Shown here one piece after another: positions 1-9,666 of a stretch of DNA of 33,860 bases. This DNA comes from Thermomicrobiales bacterium. Lineage in GTDB: Bacteria > Chloroflexota > Chloroflexia > Thermomicrobiales > CADCWN01. The stretch covers positions 120,978 to 154,837 of the forward strand of contig JAUJMV010000014.1 in NCBI GenBank assembly GCA_030446685.1, written 5' to 3'. Under the pieces are notes generated by a model, which saw only the letters and a list, made by a program, of their open reading frames with translations, did not search any database and was not told where the DNA came from. Numbering within the stretch: position 1 is the stretch's first letter; each line of letters begins with the position of its first letter. Both the position numbers and the translations under genes were made by a program.

Positions 1-624
1 GTTGTAGCGCGCGGTCGGCAGCGGCGCGGCGTTCGACCAGCGATCGGTCGCCGGGTCGTAGACCTCGACGACGTCGACACCCCGCCGGCCGTCGTGCCCG
101 CCGATCGTGTAGATCAGGCCGCCGGTCTCGACGATCGCATGCCCGAAGCGCGGGGTCGGCAGCGGGGCCAGCGTGCGCCAGCGCCCGGTCGCCGTGTCGA
201 GCGCCTCGGCCAGCGCGATCGTCGAGTCGTCGTTCGCCGAGCCGCCGAAGGAGTAGATCGTGCCGCCGAGCGCCACCGAGCGGAACGAACTGCGCCCGCT
301 CGGCATCGCCGGCCCGTAGGACCACCCCCCGGTCGCCGGATCGTAGATCTCGACGCTGTCGAGCTTGTTGCCGCGCTCGCCGGTCATCCCGCCGAGCACC
401 CAGACGCGCCCGTCGACGACCGCCAGGCCGAAGTCGTCGCGCGGCGTATCGATGGCGGTGGCCGCCGACCAGTGCATCTCGGGCAGCCGGCCGGGGCGCG
501 GCTTCGGCGCCGGCAATTGGCCGCGCAGCGACCAGCCGAGGATCAGCAGCGCCAGGGGGAAGAGGAAGATCAGCAGCAGTCCGACGTTGGCCGGACGCAG
601 GGACGAGGCCCGCGATTGCGCCAA
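1..624 (-). CDS. Membrane-anchored kelch-repeat protein (C-terminus beyond window)
   Basis: Translating the minus strand from a TTG at 624 gives 208 codons open to the window edge. Residues about 13-31 form one hydrophobic segment (VGLLLIFLFPLALLILGW), so the protein is probably anchored in the membrane by its N-terminus. A Pro-rich linker follows, then at least three kelch blades with the typical GG doublets and the Tyr/Trp pattern (VWVLGGMTG, EIYDPATGGW, LIYTIGGHDG, YDPATDRW). Kelch repeats fold as a beta-propeller used for protein or sugar binding; no catalytic residues can be assigned. The start is chosen because GGAGGG lies about 8 bases upstream and no ATG or GTG fits as well. The gene is read away from the transporter genes to its right and has its own candidate promoter. 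The ligand is unknown. Confidence 0.8.
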   Translation of the reverse strand, partial: MAQSRASSLRPANVGLLLIFLFPLALLILGWSLRGQLPAPKPRPGRLPEMHWSAATAIDTPRDDFGLAVVDGRVWVLGGMTGERGNKLDSVEIYDPATGGWSYGPAMPSGRSSFRSVALGGTIYSFGGSANDDSTIALAEALDTATGRWRTLAPLPTPRFGHAIVETGGLIYTIGGHDGRRGVDVVEVYDPATDRWSNAAPLPTARYN

Positions 625-639
625 GGAAAACCCTCCAGT

Positions 640-674
640 GAAGTACGAAGTACGAAGTACGAAGTACGAACGAC
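640..674. repeat. Heptamer tandem repeat, GAAGTAC x4
   Basis: Four perfect head-to-tail copies of GAAGTAC are followed by one degenerate unit, GAACGAC. The tract lies just upstream of the kelch gene start. The same unit in opposite orientation appears at 898-932, so the two tracts bracket the kelch promoter and dppC terminator region. Confidence 0.9.
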
Positions 675-828
675 TGGCCGGACAACGCCGGACCGTCGCT
701 CGCCGTTCATGCCTACACTATCCCCTGACCGCGTGCCACCGGAAAGCCGCTACGCGGACACCCCCTGAGGTGTGGGGCGAGAGACACAAGGCACGCGGCA
801 GCGGGGCGGGACGCCACACGACAAAGCA

Positions 829-857
829 AGTATAGGTAGGCGGCATAGACAGAACAA
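829..857 (-). promoter_or_regulatory. Candidate promoter of the kelch gene
   Basis: On the minus strand TTGTTC (852-857) and TATACT (829-834) are separated by 17 bases. This fits a housekeeping sigma factor. It would give a leader of about 200 bases before the TTG start at 624. No other strong candidate is visible in the gap. Confidence 0.45.
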
Positions 858-861
858 GGAG

Positions 862-891
862 CGGGCGTCCGACGTTGTAGCCGGACGCCCG
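862..891 (-). terminator. Hairpin terminator after dppC
   Basis: A perfect 10-bp stem, CGGGCGTCCG with CGGACGCCCG, encloses a 10-base loop about 33 bases past the dppC stop. In the minus direction it is followed by CTCCTTGTT, a modest T-rich tail. It probably ends the permease transcript. Confidence 0.55.
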
Positions 892-897
892 TCTCTC

Positions 898-932
898 TTC
901 GTCGTTCGTCGTTCGTACTTCGTCTAGTCGTT
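898..932. repeat. Heptad-periodic tract at the dppC end
   Basis: TTCGTCG, TTCGTCG, TTCGTAC, TTCGTCT, AGTCGTT run in strict 7-base register. The TTCGTAC unit is the reverse complement of the repeat at 640-674 in shifted phase. The tract overlaps the dppC stop codon region. Confidence 0.75.
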
Positions 933-1978
933 GAGGCGCGGGTCGAGGGCGTCGCGCAGGCCGTTGCCCATCAGGTTGACCGCCATGACGGTGACGTAGA
1001 TCATCAGGCCGGGCAGGACGACCAGGAAGGGCGCCCGCGTGAAGTACTCCTGCGCGTTGCTGAGCATGTTGCCCCACGAGGGGGTCGGGATCTGCACGCC
1101 GAACCCGAGGTAGGAGAGCGCCGCCTCGGTCAGGATCAAGCCCGGGACCGCCAGCGTCGCCCAGACGATGATGATCGGCACGACGTTCGGCAGGATGTGG
1201 CGGAAGATGATCCGCCCATCGCTCGCGCCCAGGACGCGCGCCGCCTCGACGTAGTCGCGCCCCTTGATCGACAGGAACTCGCCGCGGATCAGCCGGGAGA
1301 TGCCGGTCCAGCCGAGCGCCGCGATGACGAAGGGCAGCACCAGCCAACCCGCCGAGCGGAAGAGGGGGAACTGGTGATGACGCGGTTGTTGTTGACCATC
1401 GAGGAGATCAGAATCAGGATGAAGAGGCCCGGGATGGCGATGATCACGTCCACCAGGCGCATCAGCACGTTATCGATCCAGCCGCCGTAGAAGCCGGACA
1501 GCGCCCCGATCAACAGGCCGATCGTGAGGGCGACCGTCAGCGCGAGGAAGGCGACCGTCAGCGAGATGCGCCCGCCATAGGCCAGCCGCGTCAGCACGTC
1601 GCGGCCCAACTCATCTGCGCCGAGCCAGTGCTTGTTCGTGACCGTATCGATGCCGTTCGGCCCGCCGATGATCGTCTGCGTCGCCGTCTCCCCGGGGCGG
1701 ACGCAGCAGGTCGCCGTGAGGTTCTGGGCAGCGTAGTCCTGCTTGGTCACGAACCGGGAGATCAGGGGCGCACCGTAGGAGAACAGGATGATCAGCGCGA
1801 AGACGACCATCGCCGCCAACGAGAGCCGGTTGCGGCGGAAGCGCCGCCAGGCCCGCTGCGCGTAGCTCGGACTCTTCTTGACCGCAGCCCGCTCCAAGCG
1901 CGAGCGATCCGCCACCGGCGCGCCCGCCGGGACGGCCGACCCGGTCCCACCGACCCGTTCGGTCCCTCTACTCGCCAT
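924..1978 (-). CDS. dppC: Dipeptide/oligopeptide ABC transporter permease, DppC type (one frameshift)
   Basis: Inner-membrane permease of a peptide (or nickel/sugar) importer of the DppC/OppC family; it pairs with the DppB-type permease encoded upstream. The N-terminal part (1978 to about 1371) shows a long polar leader, the first membrane span and an OppC-type N-terminal domain. The C-terminal part (from about 1370) carries the BPD_transp_1 core with the EAA loop (DYVEAARVLGASDGRIIFRHILPN), the contact site for the ATPase, and ends with the usual ALDPRLND. The two parts lie in different frames; restoring one base near 1370 gives a continuous FPLFRSAGWLVLPFV join. ATG 1978 is preferred to 1996 because GGAGGGGG precedes it. 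No ATPase or binding protein gene is next to it. The single lesion may be a sequencing error. Confidence 0.85.
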
Positions 1979-2099
1979 CGCCCCCTCCTCTATCATCCGC
2001 GCCGCAGTGGCGCATCAGCCTTGGTCTTGTTCACCACCGGGACTCATCCCGGATGGTTCGCCCCACCCCGCCGCCGGCCCTCGCCGTTCGTCGTCCCGC

Positions 2100-3053
2100 T
2101 CAGCCCTGCTTGACGCGCGGGTCGAGCAGGCCATAGCTGACATCGGCCAGCAAGTTGCCGAGGATCACCAGGATCGAGCTGATCAGCACCGTGCCCATGA
2201 TCGTCGTGTAGTCGCGCGACACCGCCGCGTCGAAGGTCAGCCGCCCGATCCCCGGCCAGGAGAAGATCGTCTCGATGATCAGCGCGCCGCTGAAGAACTC
2301 GGGGATCGCCAGGCCGAAGAGGGTGACCAGCGGCAGCAGCGCGTTGCGGAGGGCGTGGCGGAAGATGACCACACGCTCCCGCAGACCCTTGGCGGCCGCG
2401 GTGCGGATGTAGTCCTGCCGGATCACCTCCAGCATCTGCCCGCGGATGTAGCGCGTCCAGCCGGCCATCTCGGCGATTGCCAGCGTGATCGCCGGCATGA
2501 TCAGATGTTTGAGCTGATCGATGACGCCGCTATCGCCGCGGATCGAGGCGACCCCGCCCGACGGGAACCAGCCGAGCCGCACCGCGAAGACGAGGATCAG
2601 GATCAGCCCGAACCAGAAGCGGGGGATCGAAACCCCGGCCACCGAGACGACGGTGGCGATGTTGTCGAACCAACTGTTGCGCCGCACCGCCGAGTAGACC
2701 CCGACCGGGATGGAGAAGAGGAGCGCCAGCACGAACGCGGCGACCGTCAGCTTCAGCGTGTTCGGCAGGCGGGCCAGGATGTCGTCGAGCACCGGGGTGA
2801 AGGTCTTCATCGAGCGACCCAGGTCGCCCTGCACCACGTTGCCGAGCCAGGTGAAGTAGCGCTTGTAGAGCGGCTGGTCCAGCCCGAGCGACCGCTTGAT
2901 CCGCTCCACGTCCTCCGGCCGGGTGCCGGGGTTGAGGATGTACTCGCCGACGGGATTCCCCGGCACGGCGTTCACCAGCAGGAAGACCAGCACGGTGATG
3001 CCGAGCAGCAGCGGGATGATCCCGAGCAGCCGCCTGATTAGATAGTTGCCCAT
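2100..3053 (-). CDS. dppB: Dipeptide/oligopeptide ABC transporter permease, DppB type
   Basis: A 317-residue permease of the DppB/OppB family, normal in length. It opens with the family signature YLIRRLLGIIPLLLGITVLVF (first span), has a periplasmic loop with the PGNP motif, then five further spans and the EAA loop around residues 205-235 (DYIRTAAAKGLRERVVIFRHALRNALLP). It ends with the typical YGLLDPRVKQG. The gene precedes dppC by 121 bases on the same strand, so the two form the membrane channel of one importer. No solute-binding protein or ATP-binding subunit lies in the window; these must be encoded elsewhere. A promoter can be seen in the 330-base gap upstream. Substrate cannot be told from sequence; peptides are the usual one. 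Confidence 0.93.
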   Translation of the reverse strand: MGNYLIRRLLGIIPLLLGITVLVFLLVNAVPGNPVGEYILNPGTRPEDVERIKRSLGLDQPLYKRYFTWLGNVVQGDLGRSMKTFTPVLDDILARLPNTLKLTVAAFVLALLFSIPVGVYSAVRRNSWFDNIATVVSVAGVSIPRFWFGLILILVFAVRLGWFPSGGVASIRGDSGVIDQLKHLIMPAITLAIAEMAGWTRYIRGQMLEVIRQDYIRTAAAKGLRERVVIFRHALRNALLPLVTLFGLAIPEFFSGALIIETIFSWPGIGRLTFDAAVSRDYTTIMGTVLISSILVILGNLLADVSYGLLDPRVKQG

Positions 3054-3190
3054 CGCTCCCCCCGTCCTCCACTCTGCCTATGCACCAAGCCCCTCCGGCA
3101 GCGGGCGCGCTGCCTGGAGGACTGCCGCTCGATTTGGCTGCTCGAATTGTCGTCGCGGGATCGCGGCCGCCGCGCGGCCGGATAGCCCCT

Positions 3191-3220
3191 AGTATACTCC
3201 GAACCCCCGGTAGAATACAA
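3191..3220 (-). promoter_or_regulatory. Candidate promoter of dppBC
   Basis: TTGTAT (3215-3220) and TATACT (3191-3196) on the minus strand are 18 bases apart. They lie in the 330-base gap (3054-3382) between the ligase stop and dppB, giving a leader of about 130 bases. The rest of that gap holds GC-rich sequence with short palindromes and no convincing gene. Confidence 0.5.
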
Positions 3221-3382
3221 GCCCGAGCGGGTTTCGCGTGCGGGAATCCGGCCCGGCCGATGATTGCAGCCCCCGACGCAAGATCCGCACCATCGCCCGC
3301 CGGGCGGCGGCAACGCCCGCGCCGGCCCGCGGCGCCGGCGACCCGGCGGCGCTCCCCGCCCGGTGGTGGACGCGCCGGCGCC

Positions 3383-4557
3383 CTAGCGCGGGTCCCGCGG
3401 CGTGTCGATCAGGTGCGGGACGAAGCGGCTCTGGTTGTCGGTGATCAGCGTGTCCGCCTCGCGGATGCCGAGGCCGGCGGGCTCGCCGTCGACGACCCAC
3501 GCGCCGAGGACGGGGTACGTGCCGGCGAAGTCCGGGAGGGGCGCGTACCCCTGGTAGACGGCGCCCTCCTCGCCGTAGGGGCCGGGGCGGGCGTAGCCGC
3601 CGCCCGGCGTGACCAGTTCGACGTTGGCGCCCTCCCGCCCGAGGATCGGCTTGCGGGCGTAGGCGGCCAGGTCGCGCGGCCCGTCGAGGTAGGCCGGGAG
3701 GAGGTTGGGGTGGCCGGGGAAGAGCTCCCAGAGGATCGCCAGGATCGCCTTGTTGGAGAGGATCGCCTTCCAGGGCGGCTCGATCCAGCCGGTCAGGCGG
3801 AGGCTGTCGAGCGCGCGCGGGCCGAAGCGATCGGCGATCAGCCACTCCCACGGGTAGAGCTTGAAGACCGTGAGCAGCGGCTCGCGGTCCGGGGCGACGA
3901 AGCGGCGGCACGCGAGGTCCCAGCCGATCTCCTCCACGGTGAGGGTCGCGGTGGAGAGCCCGGCCTGCCGCGCGGTTTCCCGCAGGTAGGTGACGGTCAG
4001 CAGGTCCTCGCCGCTGGTCTCCTCGGCGGTGTAGGCGAAGTGGACGCGGCCGTTGGGGAGGCGCGGGCGGTGCCGCCGCCAGGCCGCGACGAGGCGCTCG
4101 TGGAGCGAGTTCCACTGATCGCGGCCGGGGTGCGCGTCCTCCAGCCAGTGCCACTGGATCACCGCCGCTTCGAGGAGGGAGGTGGGGGTGTCGGCGTTGT
4201 ATTCGAGCAGCTTCGCCGGGCCGTCGCCGCCGTAGCGCAGGTCGAAGCGCCCGTAGAGCGACGGCGCGTCCCGCTCCCAGGTCTCCTCGATCGCCCGCCA
4301 GGCGAGCGGGGGATGCCGAGATCGCGGTAGCGGCGGCGGGTGATGACGTGCTCGACCGCTTCGAGGCAGCGGGCGTGCAGCTCCCCGACCGTCCGCTCCA
4401 GCCCGAGGATCTCGTCCAGGGTGAACGCGTAATAGACCGACTCGTCCCAGAAGGGGCGGATCGCGCCGTTTGGCAGGACGGTGTTGTTGTACACCAGCCC
4501 CTGGTCCCGCACGATCCGCTCGTGGCCGGGGCGGGGGGTGGTCGCGTGGCGGCGCAT
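3383..4557 (-). CDS. ygiC: Glutathionylspermidine synthase family ligase, YgiC type (one frameshift)
   Basis: Member of the pre-ATP-grasp / glutathionylspermidine-synthase family (YgiC, YjfC), cytosolic ATP-dependent amide ligases of uncertain substrate. Starting at ATG 4557 the frame gives RDQGLVYNNTVLPNG and WDESVYYAFTLDEI. After a one-base slip in a C-run near 4311 the frame continues with the hallmark LLEYNADTPTSLLEA, then the ATP-grasp residues KPILGREGANVELV and the tail DNQSRFVPHLI. The corrected length is about 391 residues, close to E. coli YgiC. The ATG overlaps the stop of the YgiB-like gene (TGATG), so the pair is translationally coupled. The lesion is isolated in otherwise well-conserved coding sequence, so it may be a sequencing error. 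Confidence 0.85.
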
Positions 4558-4883
4558 CAGCCGCCGGTCCCGCGGGAGCGCCCGCTCTCGCCGAACCCGC
4601 CGCTGTCGACGCCGCTGGGCCGGGTGTAGGAGCCGCCGGTCACCTTGCCGCGGGTGGTCCGGCCGCCGTAGTACCAGCCGTAGGGGCCACGGGCGCCGCT
4701 TCCACTGCCACCCTCGTCGGCGCACCAATCGTCGCTGACGACGGTGTCGTTCGTCTGGTCGACGCACCGGCGCTCGGCGGTCGAGTTGGTGTTGGCGCAG
4801 CCGGAGATGGCGAAGGCGAGGACGCCGACCATCCCGATATTGACGGCGGCGGAGCGCATCCGCCGGGCGCCGGGAGTCGTCAT
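4557..4883 (-). CDS. ygiB: YgiB-like (DUF1190) lipoprotein
   Basis: Small secreted lipoprotein of 108 residues. From ATG 4883 (RBS AGG about 8 bases upstream) it has Arg residues, a hydrophobic stretch and the lipobox FAISGC, with the modified Cys near residue 29. The mature part has two further Cys (RRCVDQ, DDWCAD), a Gly/Tyr-rich middle, and ends with SGGFGESGRSRGTGG. The GGFGES tail resembles the conserved end of E. coli YgiB, whose gene also precedes ygiC. The frame is open upstream to 5045, but only this start gives a signal peptide. Similarity is limited to the lipobox, acidic Cys region and tail; the family call rests mainly on synteny with the coupled YgiC gene. Confidence 0.65.
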   Translation of the reverse strand: MTTPGARRMRSAAVNIGMVGVLAFAISGCANTNSTAERRCVDQTNDTVVSDDWCADEGGSGSGARGPYGWYYGGRTTRGKVTGGSYTRPSGVDSGGFGESGRSRGTGG

Positions 4884-5076
4884 GGGACCTCGTGGCCGAC
4901 AGGGTGTCGGAGGTCGCCGCGCCCGCGGGCAGGGCCGTCCTGCTCGCTCGCGGGATGGGGCGCGGCCACTTGTATCTACGACGGCCGCGCCCCGATCGTT
5001 CCGCCCCGCGACGAATCGAAGAGCCAACCTGCCGAAGTCGGGCAAGAGAGCGGTATATCGTCACCACGGTAATGCG

Positions 5077-5106
5077 TTGATTGGAGAGCAATGCAATTGG
5101 TACATT
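5077..5106 (+). promoter_or_regulatory. Possible promoter of the vapBC remnant
   Basis: TTGATT (5077-5082), an 18-base gap and TACATT (5101-5106) precede the antitoxin start at 5143. The stretch is noticeably AT-richer than its surroundings. The match to consensus is only moderate. Confidence 0.3.
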
Positions 5107-5142
5107 ACATTGAATGGAAGAACAGCGCACGGAGTTTGGTCG

Positions 5143-5438
5143 ATGAAAGCGATTTTCACGACGCTGACGCAACGGGAGCCAGGTAACGATCCCGGCGGAG
5201 GTGCGCCGCGTCCTGGGGCTCAAACCAGCGTGATAAAATCGCCTTCGCGGGGGACGAGGGAAAGTCCGACTGATAAAATCGCCGGCGGACGGTTCACCCC
5301 GACTCGTGCCGGCGGAGGCTGTCGGCCTACGGTTCGGTCGAGCCGCTCCAACGGCCGGAAGATTTCAGTGCCATCAGCCGCGAGGCGAAGCTCGACGAGC
5401 ATGCCGCGCGGATCGCGCAACGCGCGCGGTGCCCGTGA
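5143..5438 (+). pseudogene. AbrB/VapB-type antitoxin, frameshifted
   Basis: Cytosolic antitoxin of the SpoVT-AbrB swapped-hairpin family. From ATG 5143 (GGAG upstream) the product reads MKAIFTTLTQR; one slip later comes the family core QVTIPAEVRRVLGLKP, and after another slip DKIAFAGDEGK. The C-terminus is read in a third frame as AYGSVEPLQRPEDFSAISREAKLDEHAARIAQRAR, a typical toxin-binding tail. A 13-base direct repeat (TGATAAAATCGCC at 5230 and 5271) lies inside and may mark the damage. The stop overlaps the toxin start (GTGA), as in working vapBC operons. At least three indels make it non-functional as written. Confidence 0.75.
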
Positions 5439-5557
5439 AATTCCTCGACACGAACATTCTGCTACGCTACTTGACCACCCGCGGCGACGAGCGGAAGGCG
5501 GCGGCCTGTTTCGCGCTCCAGCGCCCGGTGCAACAAGGGCAGGATGGTCAGGCGTGA
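5429..5557 (+). pseudogene. VapC PIN-domain toxin, N-terminal fragment
   Basis: From GTG 5429 (or GTG 5435) the frame encodes VKFLDTNILLRYLTTRGDERKAAACFAL, the start of a PIN nuclease with the first catalytic Asp in LDTNILLRYL. It is followed by VQQGQD and then leaves homology at about 5545, ending at a stop at 5555-5557. The missing C-terminal part is found at 6838-7161. VapC toxins cut RNA with metal-bound acidic residues; this fragment alone lacks the later acidic sites. Confidence 0.8.
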
Positions 5558-5613
5558 TGTCCATGTCCGCTCAGCGGCCGTCCGGTCGCTGATGTCCATG
5601 TCCGCCGCCGCGC

Positions 5614-6709
5614 CGCGCGGCCATTGTCGCCGACGCCATCCGCCGCGCCTGCACGCGCTTCCTCAGCCACCACTACCGGCGCTCGCCGCGCAGGCGCTGG
5701 CGGAGTTGGCCGAATGGACCGAGCCGGGGTTGGTGGCCGACCGCTACGGGGAGGGCGGGGTGATCGCCGCGTTCGAGGCGGAGGTAGCGGCCCTGCTCGG
5801 CAAGGAGGCGGCGGTCTTCATGCCGAGCGGCACGATGTGCCAGCAGATCGCGCTGCGCATCTGGGCCGACCGTCGCGGGCCGCGCAACGTCGCCGGCACC
5901 GTCGCCGCGCAACCACCTCGACGGCCACGAGCACTTCGGCTACCAGCGCCTGCACGGCCTGAACGGGGTGCCGGTCGGCGACGCGGAGCGGCTGCTCACG
6001 CTCGACGATCTCCGCAAGGTCGCCGAGCCGCTGGCGGCGCTCCTGCTGATCGAGTTGCCGCAGCGCGAGATCGGCGGCCAGCTCCCGCCTGGGACGAGCT
6101 GGTGGCGATCACGGATTGGGCGCGCGAGCGCGGGACCGCGCTCCACCTGGACGGGGCGCGCCTCTGGGATGTCCATGCGCCCTTCTACCGCCGACCCTAC
6201 GCCGAGATCGCCGGTCTCTTCGACTCCGCCTACGTCTCCTTCTACAAGGGGCTCGGCGGGATCGCGGGCGCGACCCTCGCCGGCCCGGCCGATCTGGTGG
6301 CCGCGGCGCCCTCTGGCAGCGGCGGCACGGCGGCGCCCTCGTCCAGCTCTACCCCTACGTGATCGCCGCGCGCCACGGCCTGCGGACGCGCCTCGACCGG
6401 ATGCCGCGCTACCGCGAGAAGGCGGTCGAGGTCGCCGCCGCGCTCACGGCGCTGCCGGCGTCCAGGTCCTGCCCGACCCGCCGCAAACCCCCATGATGCA
6501 CCTCTTCCTGCGCGGCGACCGGGCGCCCGCGGCCGCGCTCGATCGGGCGCGCCGCCGAGACGGGGGTTTGGACCTTCGATCGCCTCGCCACGCCCCCCCT
6601 CCCCGACCTCCACCGTCTCGAAGTGACCGTCGGCGACGCCACCCTCGACCTGCCGACGGGGGAGATCGCGACGCACTTCGCGGCGATCCTGGGGCGGGCG
6701 GGGGCCTAG
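5614..6709 (+). pseudogene. Threonine-aldolase-like beta-eliminating lyase, multiply frameshifted
   Basis: PLP enzyme of the threonine aldolase / beta-eliminating lyase family, which splits L-threonine to glycine and acetaldehyde. Homologous pieces run in order: DAIRRACTRFLSHHYRRS; LVADRYGEGGVIAAFEAEVAALLGKEAAVFMPSGTM; HLDGHEHFGYQRLHGL; WARERGTALHLDGARLWDVHAPFYRR; SFYKGLGGIAG with the PLP-binding Lys; LVQLYPYVIAARHGL; LPDPPQTPMMHLFLRGD; VWTFDRLA and LEVTVGDATLDLPTGEI, ending at TAG 6707. At least five frame changes (near 5685, 5905, 6085, 6315, 6465-6560) separate them. The order and conserved motifs are intact, so the decay is recent or the sequence is error-prone. The gene sits between the two halves of vapC. 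Confidence 0.8.
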
Positions 6710-6837
6710 GCGGCGCTTGCGCGGGTGGATCGTCGGCGCGGGATCGGTGCTGCTCAAGCGCCACGCGCTGGCTTCTCCGCGAGGCCGGACCGCACCCCGC
6801 TCCTTGTAGCAGGGCGGCTCCCACTCCGGCCGTTGAC

Positions 6838-7161
6838 GAGGTCACTACATCGGAGGCGATCCTGACGGAAGTCGCCTACGTCCTCTCCTCCCGCAGCCAC
6901 TACAATCTGCGTCCCGCGGACATCAGCGCCCGCCTGCGACCGATCGTGGCCCTCCGGGGCCTCAAACTCCCCCACAAGCGGAGCCTGCTGCACGCCTTGG
7001 ACCTGTACGCGTCGTACCCCTTCCTCGACTTCGAGGACGCATTGACCGTCGCGCACATGGAGCGGCTGGGGATCACCGAGATCTTGAGCTACGACACCGA
7101 CTTCGACCGCATCCCGACCGTCAGGCGCTTGGAACCCGACCCGGAACAGGAGATGGAGTAG
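6838..7161 (+). pseudogene. VapC PIN-domain toxin, C-terminal fragment
   Basis: Residues from EVTTSEAILTEVAYVLSS onward match the middle and end of PIN toxins: the conserved Glu of the TEVAYVL helix, then DFEDALTVAHMERLG and the final SYDTDFDRIPTVRRLEP, carrying the remaining acidic metal ligands. It starts exactly where the fragment at 5429-5557 leaves homology, so the two are halves of one toxin of about 140 residues. There is no start codon or RBS for this half. It ends at TAG 7159-7161. Confidence 0.8.
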
Positions 7162-7229
7162 CGCGGCGCCGGGAGGGGCGGGGGCTGCGCGCGGAGGACT
7201 CACGAGGCTCTCACCTGTGACGCGTGCGC

Positions 7230-7235
7230 TATACT
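7230..7235 (+). promoter_or_regulatory. Possible -10 element of the mutase gene
   Basis: TATACT stands about 100 bases before the mutase start, in the 176-base gap after vapC. No good -35 is visible at 16-18 bases, so this is a weak call. Confidence 0.3.
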
Positions 7236-7300
7236 GGCCCCATCCGCGGGGCCACGGTTCCCGCACCACGGCCCGTGCCGCCGGCCGGCCCGCATCCCGC

Positions 7301-7328
7301 GCTCCGCACTCCGCACTCCGCACCCGAG
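7301..7328. repeat. Heptad repeat, CTCCGCA type
   Basis: GCTCCGC, ACTCCGC, ACTCCGC, ACCCGAG follow in 7-base register directly before the ribosome-binding site of the mutase gene, so it would be part of the mRNA leader. Confidence 0.7.
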
Positions 7329-7337
7329 GAGGCCGCC

Positions 7338-8928
<1,591 letters not shown>

Positions 8929-8945
<17 letters not shown>

Positions 8946-9198
8946 GCGTCTGCTCGCCGGGAGGGGCGTGCAGGGCGGCGAGTTCGGCGCGCAGTTCGTC
9001 TTCCGTCCAATCGCCGTGGCTGAACTCGGCGAAGTACAGCGCCAGATCGTGGGCGAGTTGCTCCGCGCTCCTGTCGTGGTACTCTTCGACCGACCAGATG
9101 AGGGGGGCAATCCGCTCCCGCAGCTCGGCGAGGGAGATGCGGCCCGCCGCGTAGCGGGCGACGTGCCGGCGGAGTTCCAGGTCGATCGAGGTCTTCAT
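8929..9198 (-). CDS. Small acidic helical protein, unknown
   Basis: An 89-residue soluble protein beginning [30 protein letters not shown]. The start at 9198 follows GGAGGGAG. It has Arg/Leu-rich N-terminal helices, a central [10 protein letters not shown] and an acidic stretch [19 protein letters not shown], and ends in a Pro-rich tail. No family is recognised; its size and the [16 protein letters not shown] pattern fit small orphan proteins found in this type of genome. Its stop overlaps the end of the mutase gene tail to tail (17 bases). It could be a toxin-antitoxin-like regulator but nothing shows this. Confidence 0.6.
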
Positions 9199-9508
9199 GC
9201 CGGCTCCCTCCGCCAGGCGCATCGTCACGCAGGACGAACCGCGGCGGCGATTCAACCACGGCCGGTACTGGGAACGCGCCAGGGCGGGGGAGTTTCGCCA
9301 GGAGGCGAAACGGGATAGGCTCGCGCGTCCGTCGGCCGGTCAGCCGCCCGGCACGCGCTCCCAGATTGTTTACTATTATAGCGCGACGGACGAGAAGATT
9401 GCCGTCGTCCACCAATATCTCCGCCCTGACGGGCAGCTTGGCGGCAGCGGTCTGCCCGATCCACAGTGGCTGGTTGAAGAGGGGGTGGAGTATTACATCG
9501 TGAAGTAA
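9197..9508 (+). CDS. Small conserved-looking protein, unknown
   Basis: Up to 103 residues. The convincing part is the C-terminal half, SQIVYYYSATDEKIAVVHQYLRPDGQ followed by SGLPDPQWLVEEGVEYYIVK, which reads like a folded beta-rich domain with codon use like its neighbours. The N-terminal part (NHGRYWERARAGEFRQEAKRDRL) is plausible but the start is uncertain: the only ATG, 9197, shares its CATG with the divergent gene start at 9198. The region is slightly AT-richer around 9365-9385. No function is proposed. Confidence 0.5.
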   Translation: MPAPSARRIVTQDEPRRRFNHGRYWERARAGEFRQEAKRDRLARPSAGQPPGTRSQIVYYYSATDEKIAVVHQYLRPDGQLGGSGLPDPQWLVEEGVEYYIVK

Positions 9509-9666
9509 TCCCGGTCGCGAGGCGCGGGGGCGTAGCCCTTCCCGCGGACTTGTGCGAAACTCTGGCGAGACACGGCGGGTGGGCGAGGATCACGGCCTGC
9601 CAGGACAACCGCCAGTGCCGCACGCCCGCTCGTTACGGGCGCCGGCGCAACAGGGAGATAGAGGGG

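Noticed and set aside
640-674. CRISPR-like array
   Set aside because: Units are contiguous 7-mers with no spacers, and no cas genes are present.
1878-4330. Long plus-strand frames at 1878-3041 and 3080-4330
   Set aside because: Opposite dppBC and ygiC; Arg/Asp-rich shadows without domains.
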